This document shows positions 35,311 through 48,007 of a stretch of DNA of 64,000 bases, piece by piece (within the stretch, counting starts at the first letter, position 1; each line of letters opens with the position of its first letter). The DNA is taken from contig CM119269.1 in assembly GCA_051294375.1 (NCBI GenBank), positions 3,432,187 to 3,496,186 of the forward strand. Reading direction: 5' to 3'. The position numbers were made by a program, and so were the translations under genes. The DNA comes from Paraspadella gotoi (lineage: Eukaryota > Chaetognatha). The notes under the pieces are model-generated. The model was given only the letters and a program-made list of their open reading frames with translations, was not told where the DNA came from and searched no databases.

Positions 35311-36770
35311 ACAATTTTCTCGGCCATTTTTATCACAACGACATCAGATATCGAGACGACAAACTCGATACTTTCTCACGATTATGTTTTCTTTTCGTTC
35401 GAGATTCGGATTCTCGGGCCAAATTTGGGAGAATCGATTTTAACGATTTTCGTCTCCCGAGATTAGGGTGAATCGTGAATGTGCTGTGCTGAATAAGGAT
35501 GAATGCGGTGAAAGATGTTTGATAGTGTGAACTGAGGAAGAGATAAATGAAAAAGGAGAACGTGTTTTATTGAGAAAAACTACGTAGGTAATTGTATATC
35601 GTGTATGTCTAGTAAAAGGAAACGGTTCACATTGGATTTATTTTAAAATGAGAAAAATATTTTTAATTACATTTCATCAATTATTTAACGTTAGGGTTTA
35701 GACTTTTTAAAAAATGCCTATAAACCTTCAATAAGAGAAACGAAGTGTGAAATTTAGATGATATCGGATTTACTCGATTTTTTTATCGGAAAACTTGAGT
35801 TACACTGATTTTAATGTGAGTTGTTGCGTCACAAACAGGGCGAAGAGAGAGAAAAACAAATGATCACTGCAGAAATTTATTCTTTTTAAAAAATACCTTA
35901 ACCATTAAATACCAGTCACCTCCTCTTTCTAACCACAACTACTAAAATTGTATTGTTTCATTTCCTTCAATGTAATAACTTGCTCATGTAATAGCTCACC
36001 ACCTTAAAATAACTACCAATCCAACAGTATCACTACAAGATCATCTCTATCCCTTTGAGTGCACATTTTTATATCTTCATCGCATTATCGTCGAACCCTT
36101 CGCCGCCTTTTATCTTTGAGAAGTTTTCAATCACAAAATCCGCTCGCGATCAAATCTTTTTTTTTTCTAAACAAAAAAAAAAATTTTTCGTTTCTTTTCG
36201 TAATTTTGAAAGACTTGAAATCATTCCGAATGATTTTTATGAAGCTTCAGCCGCCGGCGAGAGAACGTCACGATCTTTAAAAATTTATAATTTTTTTTAT
36301 TCGTATTTTACTCGCACGAACAAAAACAGAAGGAAAGCTATTTTTGAAGTTTTCGGGGTCTTTCCGTTGTCGTATTGTATTAATTTCAACGAAAATTCCA
36401 TCGAAAATAATAAAACTTTTAAAAATAAAAAAAGCGTGAGTAAATATCGATATTAACTCAGGAAAAACAATGGCGCTATTTATCAGTGCCAGATTTTTTT
36501 ACGTCTCGAAAAACGGAGATTTGCTAACTCGGTTAGTTGATGGTTATGATAAACCGAACGTTTATTTAACACTTTGCTTTTAATTAATTTTTTTTCTTTA
36601 ATGATAAATAAAAACATAACGGTGAACTGAAAAAAAAAAACAACTAAACTAACCTATTTCTAACTTATAAATCTTAAACCAATGCAAAGCAAATTAATGA
36701 TTTGATCAACTAATTGTCTTTTTCTCCATCACTCCTTATTCCCTTCCCGCCCAACCTCAACACGTCTACT
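35310..36770. other. AT-rich non-coding stretch
   Basis: The open frame of 133 codons at 36,055-36,456 is Phe/Lys/Asn-rich and is broken by indels in the copies at 51,550 and 57,070, so it is not supported as coding. Confidence 0.5.
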
Positions 36771-36785
36771 CTAAAGGTAAGTGAC
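36768..36785 (+). other. consensus 5' splice donor (AAAG/GTAAGTGA)
   Basis: The donor lies at about 36,778-36,779, downstream of the TATA-like region. It could end a non-coding first exon. It is conserved at about 52,279 in the second copy but disrupted in the third (about 57,770). Confidence 0.3.
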
Positions 36786-37020
36786 GTTTTTTATCAAACT
36801 CAGTCTTAGTTGGTTTGAGTCGTCGTTCAGTTTCAACTTCTAAGTAAAACGTTTTTAGTTACATTTTTTCTGATTTCGACTGAATTTTGACATTTTTAAG
36901 CTTTAAGTTTCGCGATTTTATCTTTGCTTCGCCGACGGTTACCGCCGTCCTCTTATATCGTTCCGGACCGTCAACTTCACTTGCAATTAGGAGTTGGGGA
37001 AAAGTCGCTTAAATATTATG

Positions 37021-37022
<2 letters not shown>

Positions 37023-37093
<71 letters not shown>
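37023..37093. repeat. (CT)n microsatellite
   Basis: Pure array. Its counterparts at about 52,528-52,609 and 58,060-58,135 are interrupted. Confidence 0.97.
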
Positions 37094-37096
<3 letters not shown>

Positions 37097-37691
37097 ATGT
37101 TTCTTAGTTTTACAACTGCAACAATTTTTAGTCCATCACTATACTTAACCCAAATCTGTATTTTAAGACAAAAGTTTTCACCTATGACAGGTAAAAATTA
37201 AGCTCTAAGCATCAAAAAAGGCGCCCGAGGTTCTGATTTAACGAAACCAAAAATTCGGTTGGGTGAAAGCAAAATAATTAACTAGCATAAAAAATATAGC
37301 TATGGTTGAATAACTGCCCTTGTCCTTTGTGATTATATTCCAAACAGAAACTGTGAAAAAAAGTCTTAGAAATAAATATATATTGAAAAGCATGGCGTCA
37401 GAGTTTTCACGTCACAACGATAATAAACCATATCATCCTATTTTCGAAAAAAAACAACAAAAAAACTGCCATTCACGGCGAACTCGTTTAATATTTCGGA
37501 ATTCGTAAATCAGTGATTGACCATCGACGGTTAATTTTTAGAGCATCGTCTGTGATTCGTTCGTGATTCGTTCGATAAATCGTCATGCGTTATTTGACGG
37601 TCAGTGATGTGAAAAAGGGATGATCCGTAATTCGTCCGTAATAATGTAGCGTCTTTTCTCGTGAGAAAATTGTATCGGAATGGGAAAGAGA

Positions 37692-37719
37692 ACGACGACG
37701 ACGACGACGACGACGACGA
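37692..37719. repeat. (GAC)n array running into a gap
   Basis: GAC units end at the 25-N gap. In the second copy (about 53,234-53,274) the array continues into TGTATGCGAACGACG and on to non-repeat sequence. Confidence 0.95.
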
Positions 37720-37744
37720 NNNNNNNNNNNNNNNNNNNNNNNNN
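37720..37744. other. 25-N assembly gap
   Basis: Unknown bases separating the reference copy of the locus from the second repeat family. Confidence 1.
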
Positions 37745-38277
37745 AGAGAGAGAATAGAGACCCGGGATGGCGGGCTTTGCGGCGAGCGTAAAGGAATTCA
37801 AACCAGTTTTTGAAATAGAGGAAAAAAGCGAGTCTAGACTGAAATAGAAGAAATCGTGGGACAGGAGGAGATGTAAGCGATTAGGGATTAAATCTTTATC
37901 TAGAAAAAATCTTAAATGTTTAAGTCCAAAGAGTTTTATTGAGGTTTTAAATGTTTTTGTGTCATAACGAAAGAATTAGAATCCTCAGGATAAAACAAAG
38001 AAACATCAGGGACTTGTCGCATAAACCCAACTCATTTTCCAAATCAATTAAACGGTTAGAGGTTTATCAAAATACGTAAACGTAAACAGAAGAAAAATGA
38101 TAATCTTCCAATTTAATAATCCTTTAATAAAAAAAAGTTTAACCCAAAAAAAGATTACTTTATTGTCGAAACCATTATTTTAAGGAGCAAAAAGTAAAAA
38201 AAAAAAAGCAGTTGAAATATATTTACATTTTGTAGTTTGGTTTGAATCGAAATGAGAAATCGAGCGAGCAAGAAGTG

Positions 38278-38357
<80 letters not shown>

Positions 38358-38900
38358 CGTGAACGGAGGAGGGATGTATTCGAATGTTAAAAAATAATAT
38401 GATGTATATTCGGTCACGAAATCTTCGGAGCGAGATTTTCAAAAGTCTAACTTAAAAACTCGAAAAAACGAAGTTACCGACTTTTTTATCGCCAGGAAAT
38501 GGGGACGCCCGGGGGAAAATATGACTTTAAAAAAAAGATTTTAGTCTATTTTTTAAGTTCGCTTAAATACTGTTTTATTTCTCGATAAAATTTAGAGCGT
38601 GGTTGAGAAGAAAGAAAAAGAAAAAAAAAGAAAAGAAAAGAAAAGAAGAAAAGAAAAGAAAAGAAAAGAAAAGAAAAGAAAAGAAAAGAAGAAAAGAAAG
38701 AAAGAAAGAAAAGAAAAGAAAAAGAAAAAAAGAAGAATAAAGAAAAGAAAGAAAAGAAAGAAAGAGAGAGAGAAGAAAGAAGAAAGAAAGAAAGAAAGAA
38801 GAAATTAATGAAAGGGAAGAACGAAAGGAAATGGGTTACATTGCGTGTAAAAGAAATAAAAAGAGAAAATGTTTTTTGATTTTGCTCTCCCAAGTTCCCA
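37745..38900 (+). repeat. second repeat family, copy 1
   Basis: The landmark GGGATGGCGGGCTTTG is followed by ACTTGTCGCATAAACC, a GA array (38,281-38,358), AACGAAGTTACCGAC and an AAAAG tract (38,607-38,800). The same order occurs at 39,780-40,790 and 55,575-56,600, and inverted at 53,650-54,543 and 59,270-60,345. No frame is conserved across copies, so it looks non-coding. Confidence 0.88.
38607..38800. repeat. AAAAG/AAAG low-complexity tract
   Basis: Polypurine AAAAG pentamers pass into AAAG tetramers. Copies occur at about 40,588-40,758, 53,655-53,846 (reverse), 56,430-56,600 and 59,270-59,425 (reverse). Confidence 0.95.
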
Positions 38901-38993
38901 CGATTATCAGTCGCATGTGGGCCCTCGTTTTGCTGATGATTATTACACTATATTGATTATTTACAGTAAAAGTGAGTAAGGGGGGAAGGGAGG

Positions 38994-39086
<93 letters not shown>

Positions 39087-39311
39087 TACATATTTAAAAA
39101 TGATTATAGCGAAAATTATTGTTTTTCCTTTTTCAACAACGAGTTTGGTTATGGCGTCGCCGTCTTCGTCGCGTCATCCTGTGCTCGCATCACTGTCCCT
39201 TCCCCCCTTACTCACTCTTACTGTAAATAATCAATATAGTGTAAATAATCATCAGCAAAAACGAGGCCCACATGCGACTGATAATCGTTGGGAACTTGGG
39301 AGAGCAAAATC
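38875..39311. repeat. fold-back around a GA array
   Basis: 38,878-38,990 and about 39,196-39,311 are reverse complements (CAAGTTCCCACGATTATCAG against CTGATAATCGTTGGGAACTTG). The GA array (39,000-39,082) and about 110 bp lie between them, and a 25-N gap ends the right arm. Confidence 0.9.
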
Positions 39312-39336
39312 NNNNNNNNNNNNNNNNNNNNNNNNN
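39312..39336. other. 25-N assembly gap
   Basis: Unknown bases at the end of the fold-back. Confidence 1.
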
Positions 39337-39499
39337 CAGAGAGAGATGATCATGGAGAATTAAAAAAGAAAATATAGGATAAATAATGAAATAAGATATA
39401 TGATTATGGTAAGAAATTACGAGAAGAAAATGTGAAAGGTATATAGATTCTTGATTGCTAAAAGAGTATTAAAAGCAAAGGAATTAAAAAACAATAAAT

Positions 39500-40850
39500 T
39501 ATAAACTGATCCATTTCGATCTTGATTCTATTCTGAAAAAAAAAAAGTGCAAAACGTAGGAATAATTCACGGTAAAATATATTTATATTTCCACTTTTTA
39601 TTTACTGTAATTTTTAATTATTGTAACTGTTAAAATATGATATAGTATAATGAGTATTTACACATCCTACACCTTTGAAAGTTTCCCAAGACGGTGGTGG
39701 AATCCGACCCCAATCGTCTTACAGCGTCCGAAACCGAAGATTTTGGGAACCAACTGAACTCTTGCCTTCCGAACTTCAGTTCATAAGGACCACGGGATGG
39801 CGGGCTTTGGCGGCGGAGCAGCGAAAGGAAATTCAACCAGTTTTATAGTGAAAAAGGAGGGTGACTGAAATAGAAGAAATCGTGGGACAGGAGGGAGATG
39901 TAAGCGATTAGGGATTAAATCTTTTCTAGAAAGAATCTTAAATGTTTAAGTCCAAGAGTTTATTGAGGTTTTAAATGTTTTTGTGTCATAACGAAAGAAT
40001 ATGAATCCTAGGATAAAACAAAGACATCAGGGACTTGTCGCATAAACCAACCTATTTTCCAAATCAATAGCTAAGGTTAGAGGTTTATCAAAATACGTAA
40101 ACGTAAATAAAGAAAAATGATAATCTTCCAATTTATATCATTTTTACGTTTACAATAAAAAGATTACTTTATTTTGTCCCGATTATTATTTTAAGGAGCA
40201 AAGTAAAGCAAGCAGTTGAAATATTATTTACATTTTGTAGTTTGCTTTTGATGAATGAGATAGAGGAGAGTGAGAGAGAGGGGGAGGAGGGAGAGAGAGA
40301 GAGAGGAGAGAGGAGAGAGAGAAGAGAGAGGAGAGAGAGGAGCGTGACGGGAGGAGGAGTATTCGAATGTAAAAAAAATATGATGTATATTCGGTAAGAA
40401 ATCTTCGGAGCGAGATTTTCAAAAGTCTAACTTAAAAACTCGAAAAACGAAGTTACGACACTTTTTTATCGCCAGGAAATGGGGGACGCCCGGGGAAAAT
40501 ATTGACTTTAAAAAAAAAGATTTTAGTCTATTTTTTTAGTTCGCTTAAATATGTTTTTATTTCTCGATTAAAATTTAGAGCGTGGTTGAGAAAGAAAGAA
40601 AAAGAAAGAAAAAAGAAAAGAAAAGAAAGAAAAGAAAAAGAAAAGAAAAGAAAAGAAAAGAAGAAAGAAAGAAGAAAGAAGAAAAGAAAAGAAAAAGAAA
40701 GAAAGAAAAGAAAGAAAGATAAAGAAAAAGAAAGAAGAAGAAAGAAAGAAAGAAAGATAAAAGTAATGAAAGGGAAGAACGAAAGGAAATGGGTTCACTT
40801 GCGTGTAAAAGAAATAAAAAGAGAAAATGTTTTTTGATTTTCTTTTCTTT
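39500..40850 (+). repeat. second repeat family, copy 2
   Basis: Direct copy of the 55,290-56,640 segment, starting near the CTGATCCATTTCGATC landmark, with many one-base indels. It ends at a fold-back near 40,845. Confidence 0.87.
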
Positions 40851-41097
40851 CTTTCTCAACCACGCTCTAAATTTTAATCGAGAAATAAAACAGTATTTAA
40901 GCGAACTAAAAAATAGACTAAAATCTTTTTTTAAAGTCAATATTTTCCCCGGGCGTCCCCATTTCCTGGCGATAAAAAAAGTCGGTAACTTCGTTTTTCG
41001 AGTTTTTAAGTTAGACTTTGAAAATCTCGCTCCGAAGATTTCTGACCGAATATACATCATATTTTTTTTACATTCGAATACTCCCTCCTCCCGTTCA

Positions 41098-41100
<3 letters not shown>
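40380..41100. repeat. fold-back palindrome around the AAAG tract
   Basis: 40,380-40,610 is reverse-complementary to about 40,850-41,100 (GAGCGTGGTTGAGAAAG against CTTTCTCAACCACGCTC), with the AAAG tract between. The right arm then runs through a CT array straight into the 41,141 unit. Confidence 0.9.
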
Positions 41101-41137
<37 letters not shown>

Positions 41138-41140
41138 TTC

Positions 41141-42592
41141 TTCGGCACCATTTTTAAATATTAAATCGTTTCATCGTTTCTTAAATTCTTTTTTTTTACA
41201 AAAATCCATCCAAATGATTTTAGACCTCACACCATCAATATGATGTTGTGGCGGTATATTCACACCGCCTCACATCCACCTCGTTCAGCCATCCATTGGC
41301 TCAGAGGGAGAACGCGCCATCCCACGAGACCGTGAGTTCTATCCACAGTCCTAACGACTTCCCTCTGCGTTGCAAAGCGCAACCGCGCCAGTGGCGGGCG
41401 GCGCACAAAGGGTCGAGCCCAAAAGCCAACAGTGAGATGCTCCTCCCAATTGGCATCAACAAGCAACCCGGCTCTTGACATATGATGTTTCATAAAAAAA
41501 GTCATTTTTTATTTTAGGCCGATTTTTCGTTGTCACTGATTATTTTTTTATGTCACCCACATCCTTTTCAATTTCACTGTGTGACCGATCCTTTTCATGT
41601 GTCCGAGTCTTCCTGTCTTTTCCATGTCTCCACGTCACAGGTTCCTTTTCCCTTTCACAACCGTCAACGGTCTTTTTCCTCTCCTGGATTTTCTTCCTTC
41701 TCCTTCACAGTTAATCGCATTAGACATTCGAGCGTTATCACAATTATCACATCCCGACTCCGACATGACGGAATCTCTCTCATCGGAATCTCTCACATTC
41801 TAAAGACTCTTTTTTTTCTTTTTATCATCGGTTTCTCGACGGATAATTAAAATACACAGCGATCCAATTCGTGACTATATTTCTGATTGATTTTATATTA
41901 AGTTTTTTGTCGAGCGACTAATCTGTTTGCGGATCGGTGTTAGCTTAGTAACTCTAAAATCCTCTTAAGCCAACATAAGAATTCTTTTCATATGAAAATA
42001 TTTTGCCGTTATTCTTTTTTATAGTTCAGTCATAGTATTCTTATTTAAAAATTTTAAAGACTTTTTTATTTAATATATTTAATTTGAAGTAGCTAAACTA
42101 TTTAAACTATCAACCGTGATTTTATTGTAAGAATATTTATAAACCATAAATTGAAAATCAATGGACCACCTTAGATAAAAAAAAATGTACAACGTTTCCT
42201 TTGATTGACGTCGACTCGTGTCTCTACAAATTACTTTGCCTCAAATCAACTCGCGTCCTTCACCACATGAATTTTTGAAGTTTCTTCGGTCTCCGCGGAA
42301 ACTCGTCGTTTTCGTCAAGACTTACGATGTTCCTCTTTTCGCCGGTCATAATTCACCAACTGTCTATTTTGTCCTTGTAAGTTTTCGTATCCGTTCAACT
42401 GTACGACTTTCTGTCCTAAGCACCAGCAGTCACCCCGACCTAAGCAAGCCCTCGTGTCAAAGTTGTCCTTAAACCAGACAACTACGTCTTTTTCACGTGT
42501 GAATTTTGTCATAATTCGCTAATTTTATGGCAGTTTCCTTCCATTGGACGATTTTCGGATAACCTTGACTTTTGAGACAACGACAAATGTTA

Positions 42593-42675
<83 letters not shown>

Positions 42676-42690
42676 ACTAAAATTGACCTT
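41141..42690 (-). repeat. inverted copy of about 25,660-27,230
   Basis: It reads from TTTTCTTCGGCACC through CAAGCAACCCGGCTCTTGAC to the GA array at 42,595-42,672 as the reverse complement of the earlier unit. Confidence 0.9.
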
Positions 42691-44323
42691 TTTTTTTGGA
42701 TAAGAGGTTTGGTACATTAAAGACAACCGCCCGATTTTCACGGTAGGGGCACCTCGAGGCCGCGGGCTCTAACTTCGTTCCGAGGTTAAACCAACCAGTG
42801 ACTTTTTGGTCGACGACACTGACGAAGTCGTTCCTCGAATTTGGGTCCGACGAAGGGTGTGTCATCGCGCGTGTCGATCTCGCTGATTAGTTATAAACAA
42901 ATTTAAAAGAAAAACAACAAACGAAAAAAAATTAACGAGCAACGAAATCATCTCCGGCTGGACTTTCGACCAAAATTGTTTTTCTATTCCTCTTCCCCTT
43001 TCTTTTTCTTTTTTTTTTTTTAATTCCGTCCACGATTCTTTCTTTTTTCCTAATTCTTTCTTTTTCTATTTTTTTCTTTTTTTTTTCAATTCTTCTTTTT
43101 TCTAATTCATTTCGACTTTTTTAGTTGATTGGTTTCTATTTTTGAAATAGGTTGTCTGACTCGTGAATCTTTTTTTGGGGGGGAATGGCCAGTCGGAAAA
43201 TTTTCATTTTTCATTTAGTTTTTATAATTACGGTTTTATCTTTTATTATTTATATTACTTAATTCTTCATCTTTTAATAGTTTTACCTATTTGTTTCCCA
43301 ATCTTCCCCTTTAATCTTTTTTAAAATATCCCTCTTCTTTTCCCGCCCTGGGGATCAGGTATTCCTCCCCGGGAATCCAAAAACTCGATCGATTTTTCGT
43401 GTCGCCAAAAAAAAACCCAACTTTTTATCCTTAAAGTTCGCTCGTCTTTTTTTTCTTTTTTGGTTTACGAAGTGACTTCAAGCGAATTCGTCCGACTGGC
43501 GATAAGTGAAAGGCTGTGAAGTAATTTTGAATTCCCGGTGAAAAACGTCCGTCGCCGAAAGCCTTTTTAATCTCCATCACTTTTTATCACATTCACCCCG
43601 AATGTCGGCTAAATGTTTAGAAAAAAATACTTCCCTGGCTTGAATCCAATTAACGATGTTATAGATGGGATGCGATCACTCGTGCATCCCAAAGTGGTTT
43701 GCCTTGAAGACTGTGATAACCATCCACTTTAACCCGTATTTATCTAAACTTGCCCCAAGTCGAACTGACGATGACCACCCGCTTCAAAGACCTTCGGGCC
43801 ACCGCGAGTTGTCGTCGTCGTCGTCGTCGTCGTCGTCGCTCTTCCGTTGATGATTGATAGATAATTGTCCGGTAATGTCCTGCTGCTGCATCTCCGCAAA
43901 GTTATTTTTAATCCCGATTGACGGAATCGTTTTCCCTTCTATAAATAAATCAGTTTTTTTTATTTTTAAAATTATATTTCTTTTCTTTCATAGTAATTTT
44001 TGCCCATCTATTTCTTTCATTGGTCATTCGATTATAACCTTTTTTCTACTCTCTCTTTCTCTCTTTTTTCTCTTCTCTCTCCTTGGCCTCTCTCTCTATT
44101 CCTGTCCATCTCTCTCTCTACCTCTCTTTCTCTCCTCTATCCTCTCTTTTCCTCTCTATTCCTGTCCATCTATCCTCTCTACCTCTCTTTGGTCTCCTCT
44201 ATTCCTCTCTTTCTTCCTCTCTATTCCTGTCCATCTCTGCCTCTATCTCTCTTTCTCTTCTCTATTCCTCTCTTTATTCCTCTCTTTCTTTTCACTTCAC
44301 TCTCCTCTCTTTCTCTCTCTCTC

Positions 44324-44370
<47 letters not shown>

Positions 44371-45345
44371 TCTCTCTCATTTCCTCGGTTTCCTCTCTCT
44401 TGAGACTGCCGGTAACGGGAACTTAATTATTGATCTTGGCATCGACGGTTTTTTTTTTCTCCCTTTAGAAAAATAATTTTAAACGAAGTTTTTCTCGCGG
44501 TTTTCTTTCTTTTTTTTCTTTTTTTTTCTTTTTATTTCAAAACACGTCCTCTTTTAATCACTTTATTTTTTTTTTCGTAATTCTTTGTTCTCTTTGCTGC
44601 ACCCCGCACAAGGAACACTCCCCGTAACAACTTTTTTCCTCGGTCGCAAAACGAACGCTTTTCCAGATTTTCGTGATCCGGATTTGAATTCGCGAATTTC
44701 CTTCGTTTTTTGTCCGTTAAAAAAATTATTACCTGAGCCAAAAAACTCAATGACTCCAAAGGCACGCTTAAGCTTTTTGTTTAAACCAATAAAAAACGGT
44801 ATTCAACTATTCATTTTATCTACTTAAAATAGAACCTTAAATCTCTTGTTTTTTATCTTAGCTATCTTTCCTCCTCTTTTCCCTTTCCCGATCGTTCATA
44901 CTTTTCTCTTCCTCCAATCGAACGACGTTTGACCGCAGAATTATCTTTCTTTCTATTCTTTCTTTTCTCTATTCTATTATTCGCTTTCTTTTCCATTTCA
45001 TCCTCCCGATTTTTTCTCTCGATCCGATTCGACGTTTCACCAAATCTCATTTTTTTCCTTTTCACTTTTATCCCGAATACAAATCTGTAAGATCAGCGAT
45101 ACGACGCTTTTGGTGTGAGCGACGCTAACATCTGTACTGACGTTTTCGGCTAGACCAGAAAAAACATCTGACCCCGACGATGCAGCCATCCTGACATAAC
45201 GGGCGCCCTCCACTCTGGGAATCCTTGGGGTTTGAGATGTTTTGTCGAGGATCTACTTGGACGATTATTTACGGGAATGACATTTTCCGTTTCTTAAGAT
45301 CTCTTCTCGAGGATCATCGTTACCGTCGCTTAGTATCCGTAATCG

Positions 45346-45429
45346 TCACCATCATCATCATATCATCTCATCATCATCATCATATCATCAATCATCATCA
45401 TCACATCATGTTCATCATCATCATCATCG
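45346..45429. repeat. CAT trinucleotide array, irregular
   Basis: Counterpart of the gapped array at 29,878-29,934, with frequent one-base slips. Confidence 0.9.
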
Positions 45430-46425
45430 CTCTTGTACGTGTCGACAATTCAGTCACTTACATTCCAAGTCTGTCAGTTTTGAGTCTCGTTTAAATTTGC
45501 TTGTTGTTGTATCTTTCTCGTAATCGTGCGATTTTAATCGTTCATATGTCTTTTATCGTCAAATTACAATTTATTTGGTTAAATTTTGTTTTTTGTTTGT
45601 TTTCTGTTAGTTTTATTCCATTTTATTATTAATTCATTCTAAATTACCTTACCTTTCGGCTATCTCTTTCCCCTCATCAATAGTGCGATTTATAGTTGTT
45701 TTTTTTTTTATTTTTGTTTAGTTCTTATCGCTGCCATCGTGCAAGTTATGAAATAACATTATATGAAATTAGTACAACCAATATAAAAATTATCCTTCAT
45801 TTAAATAAAAAAAGGTATTATAAGCTATTAATATATTTAATTTTATAAATTACTTTGTCAATTAAAAAATCGTCTTTCTCATTTGCTCATTATTTCGTTC
45901 GCGGTCTCTACTAAAATCCAGGAAATCTCCAAAACCCGCCTTGTTATTGTCGTAGTCGTCGTCATCTTCGAGGTTCCTCGTGTGGCGTGCGTCGTCGTCG
46001 TCGTCGTCGTCGTCTCGTCGTCTTCGTTTTTAATCCATCTCGTTTCATCCTCGGTTTAGAGTCAATTCTTCCCTCTTATCTTTTTTTTTCTGAGAGAAAA
46101 AAAAACGTAAATTAAAATATAATTAATTTTAAAAGACCTACATCTAATCAACGGATAAAAAATTCACGTTTTTTCTATATTTTAATTTTTAATTAAAACT
46201 TTTTTAACGAACCGTTCATCTTTGAGTAACTTCCTTTTTTTATTCCACATAACAGATTTTTATTTAGTTCTCACGCTTCAAGTTTAAACATGATTACTTC
46301 TTCGGATAAAAAAAAAATGAATTCGAAACGAATTTAATTAAAGTTTTTAAAAACCGACTTGCCTCATGTCGAAAACCTTCGACCCATAAATAAAAACTCC
46401 TTGCGTAATTCCTGGACCTCGCGTC

Positions 46426-47227
46426 ATGGATTTCGCCGTCATGAAGGATTCGCCACAATAAGAAAGTCCAACCTGGACAAAGCCTCTGGAAGAATTGGGG
46501 CACGAAGGACTACGTCCGATTCCGACTTTCTCGTCGGCTCCGGCGTCGGCGGCGTCAACACCGGCGTCAACGGCGGCGCCGCCCCATCGCCGATCCCCTC
46601 GCCAACGCCTCCATGACGGCGTCGTTCACCTCGGCTCGTCGTCGTCGTCGTCCACCCGGCGTCTGTCGGAAAATCTCTCGGCAGATCTCACGGGGGATCC
46701 ACCGGAAAATCTCACATCCCGCATCAAAGAATTAGTGCGTGGAATTCGACGAAGAGTTGGAGCCGAAGACTGTCGCTCTCCAGGACGCTCTGAGCGATCG
46801 CTTTCCTTCGACGGTTTCGATCGATTCGAGGATGGATCCGTTGCTCCACCGACCGCTTCGATCGCTCCTCTCATCTCCGCTCCTTGACCGACGTTTTCGA
46901 TCGCTCCGTCGACCCCATCGCCGAACTTTGCTGCGGAAACGGTAAATCGCCCAGCGACTCTACGAACTCAGCCAAGGATCTGGCCGTCGCTCCAGTAAAT
47001 CCCCATCGCCTCGTCACAGCTCCAGTAAACACCATCGCCTCGTCAGGGATCCTTCGTCTTCGCTCCTGTCCGTCCCCGTCTCCTCAGTTAACGCCGTCGC
47101 AACCGTTGCCGCAATCTTTGCCGCAGATACGCAGCAACAGCTCATCAATATGTGCAGCAAAACGGACGAGTATACTATCAATCAAAAAACGGCCGAGCAA
47201 TCACTGGATGCATAAGAGAAGTCTGAG
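46426..47227 (+). pseudogene. frameshifted copy of the 30,898 exon
   Basis: It starts with the same ATGGATTTCGCCGTCATGAA and ends at the same CTGAG/GTATGA donor, but is 802 bp against 815. Single-base losses begin within 20 bp of the start (one base missing in ATGAAGGATTCG) and recur through the exon, so no frame spans it. The indel pattern suggests sequencing error in an unpolished copy more than a decayed paralogue, so 'pseudogene' here describes the sequence as given. Confidence 0.75.
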
Positions 47228-47972
47228 GTATGAGAATGATTAAAGAAGGAAGAGAGAAAGAAAAAGAAAAAAAAGAAAAATGAAAAAATAAAAGAAAAAG
47301 AAAAAGAAAAAAAAAAAAAAGAAAAGTGAATGATAAAAATTAAAAACAATTTTGGCTCAATTTCGCTTGCTACGCGCACTCCAAATATTAAATATAAATT
47401 TCCGTACGGAGACCTTTCAAGTTTATGTTTACTCTCAATAATTTGGAAGAGGGTACATATTATATATTTGCCCTTTTTTTACTATTCCTTTTATTTTCTT
47501 TTTATCGCTGGATCTTTTTCGCGCCTTTTTTTTCTTTCCGTTTGACGCGATTTATTTATGCGAAGTCGCGTCGACTTCTGAATTTGAAAGAGAAAATGAA
47601 TTAAAAAAGAAGTTGATTATACATGCGGGTTTAGTTGATTTAAGATGGAATTAAGAATGATGCAGAAAGAAAAAAAATTGTGAATATCCCACAGAACAGT
47701 TTTCCCTTACCACTTAATACCGTGTATGGAAATGCATAGAAGGAAATGAATGGTATTAAAATCGACTCGATGAAATATTATAAATATTAAATTACTAATT
47801 TTTTTTTTCTTTAAATTCCTAACAATTATCTTCATAACACGAGTAAAAAAGTGTGACTTACCAGATCGCATAAATATACAAACAATGTCAGAACGGACAG
47901 TGTACAATATTCATCCTTGCTGTACCGTCATTTCGATACGCAGCTGTGGAGCACTCGAGCATTACGATTTCT

Positions 47973-48007
<35 letters not shown>

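Larger units (their letters stand above)
27231..37719 (+). repeat. cleanest copy of the 10.5-kb locus
   Basis: This copy has mostly pure microsatellites, an unbroken 344-codon open frame and only a 10-N gap. It recurs in direct orientation at about 42,695-53,265. I take it as the reference copy. Confidence 0.85.

Noticed and set aside
36055-36456. 133-codon frame
   Set aside because: AT-rich composition, no splice support, and broken in both other copies without any sign of synonymous bias.
38599-38808. Lys/Glu/Arg-rich frames like a nuclear protein (also at 40,502, 53,652, 56,421, 58,939)
   Set aside because: These are AAAAG/AAAG tracts; the frame shifts between copies of the same repeat.
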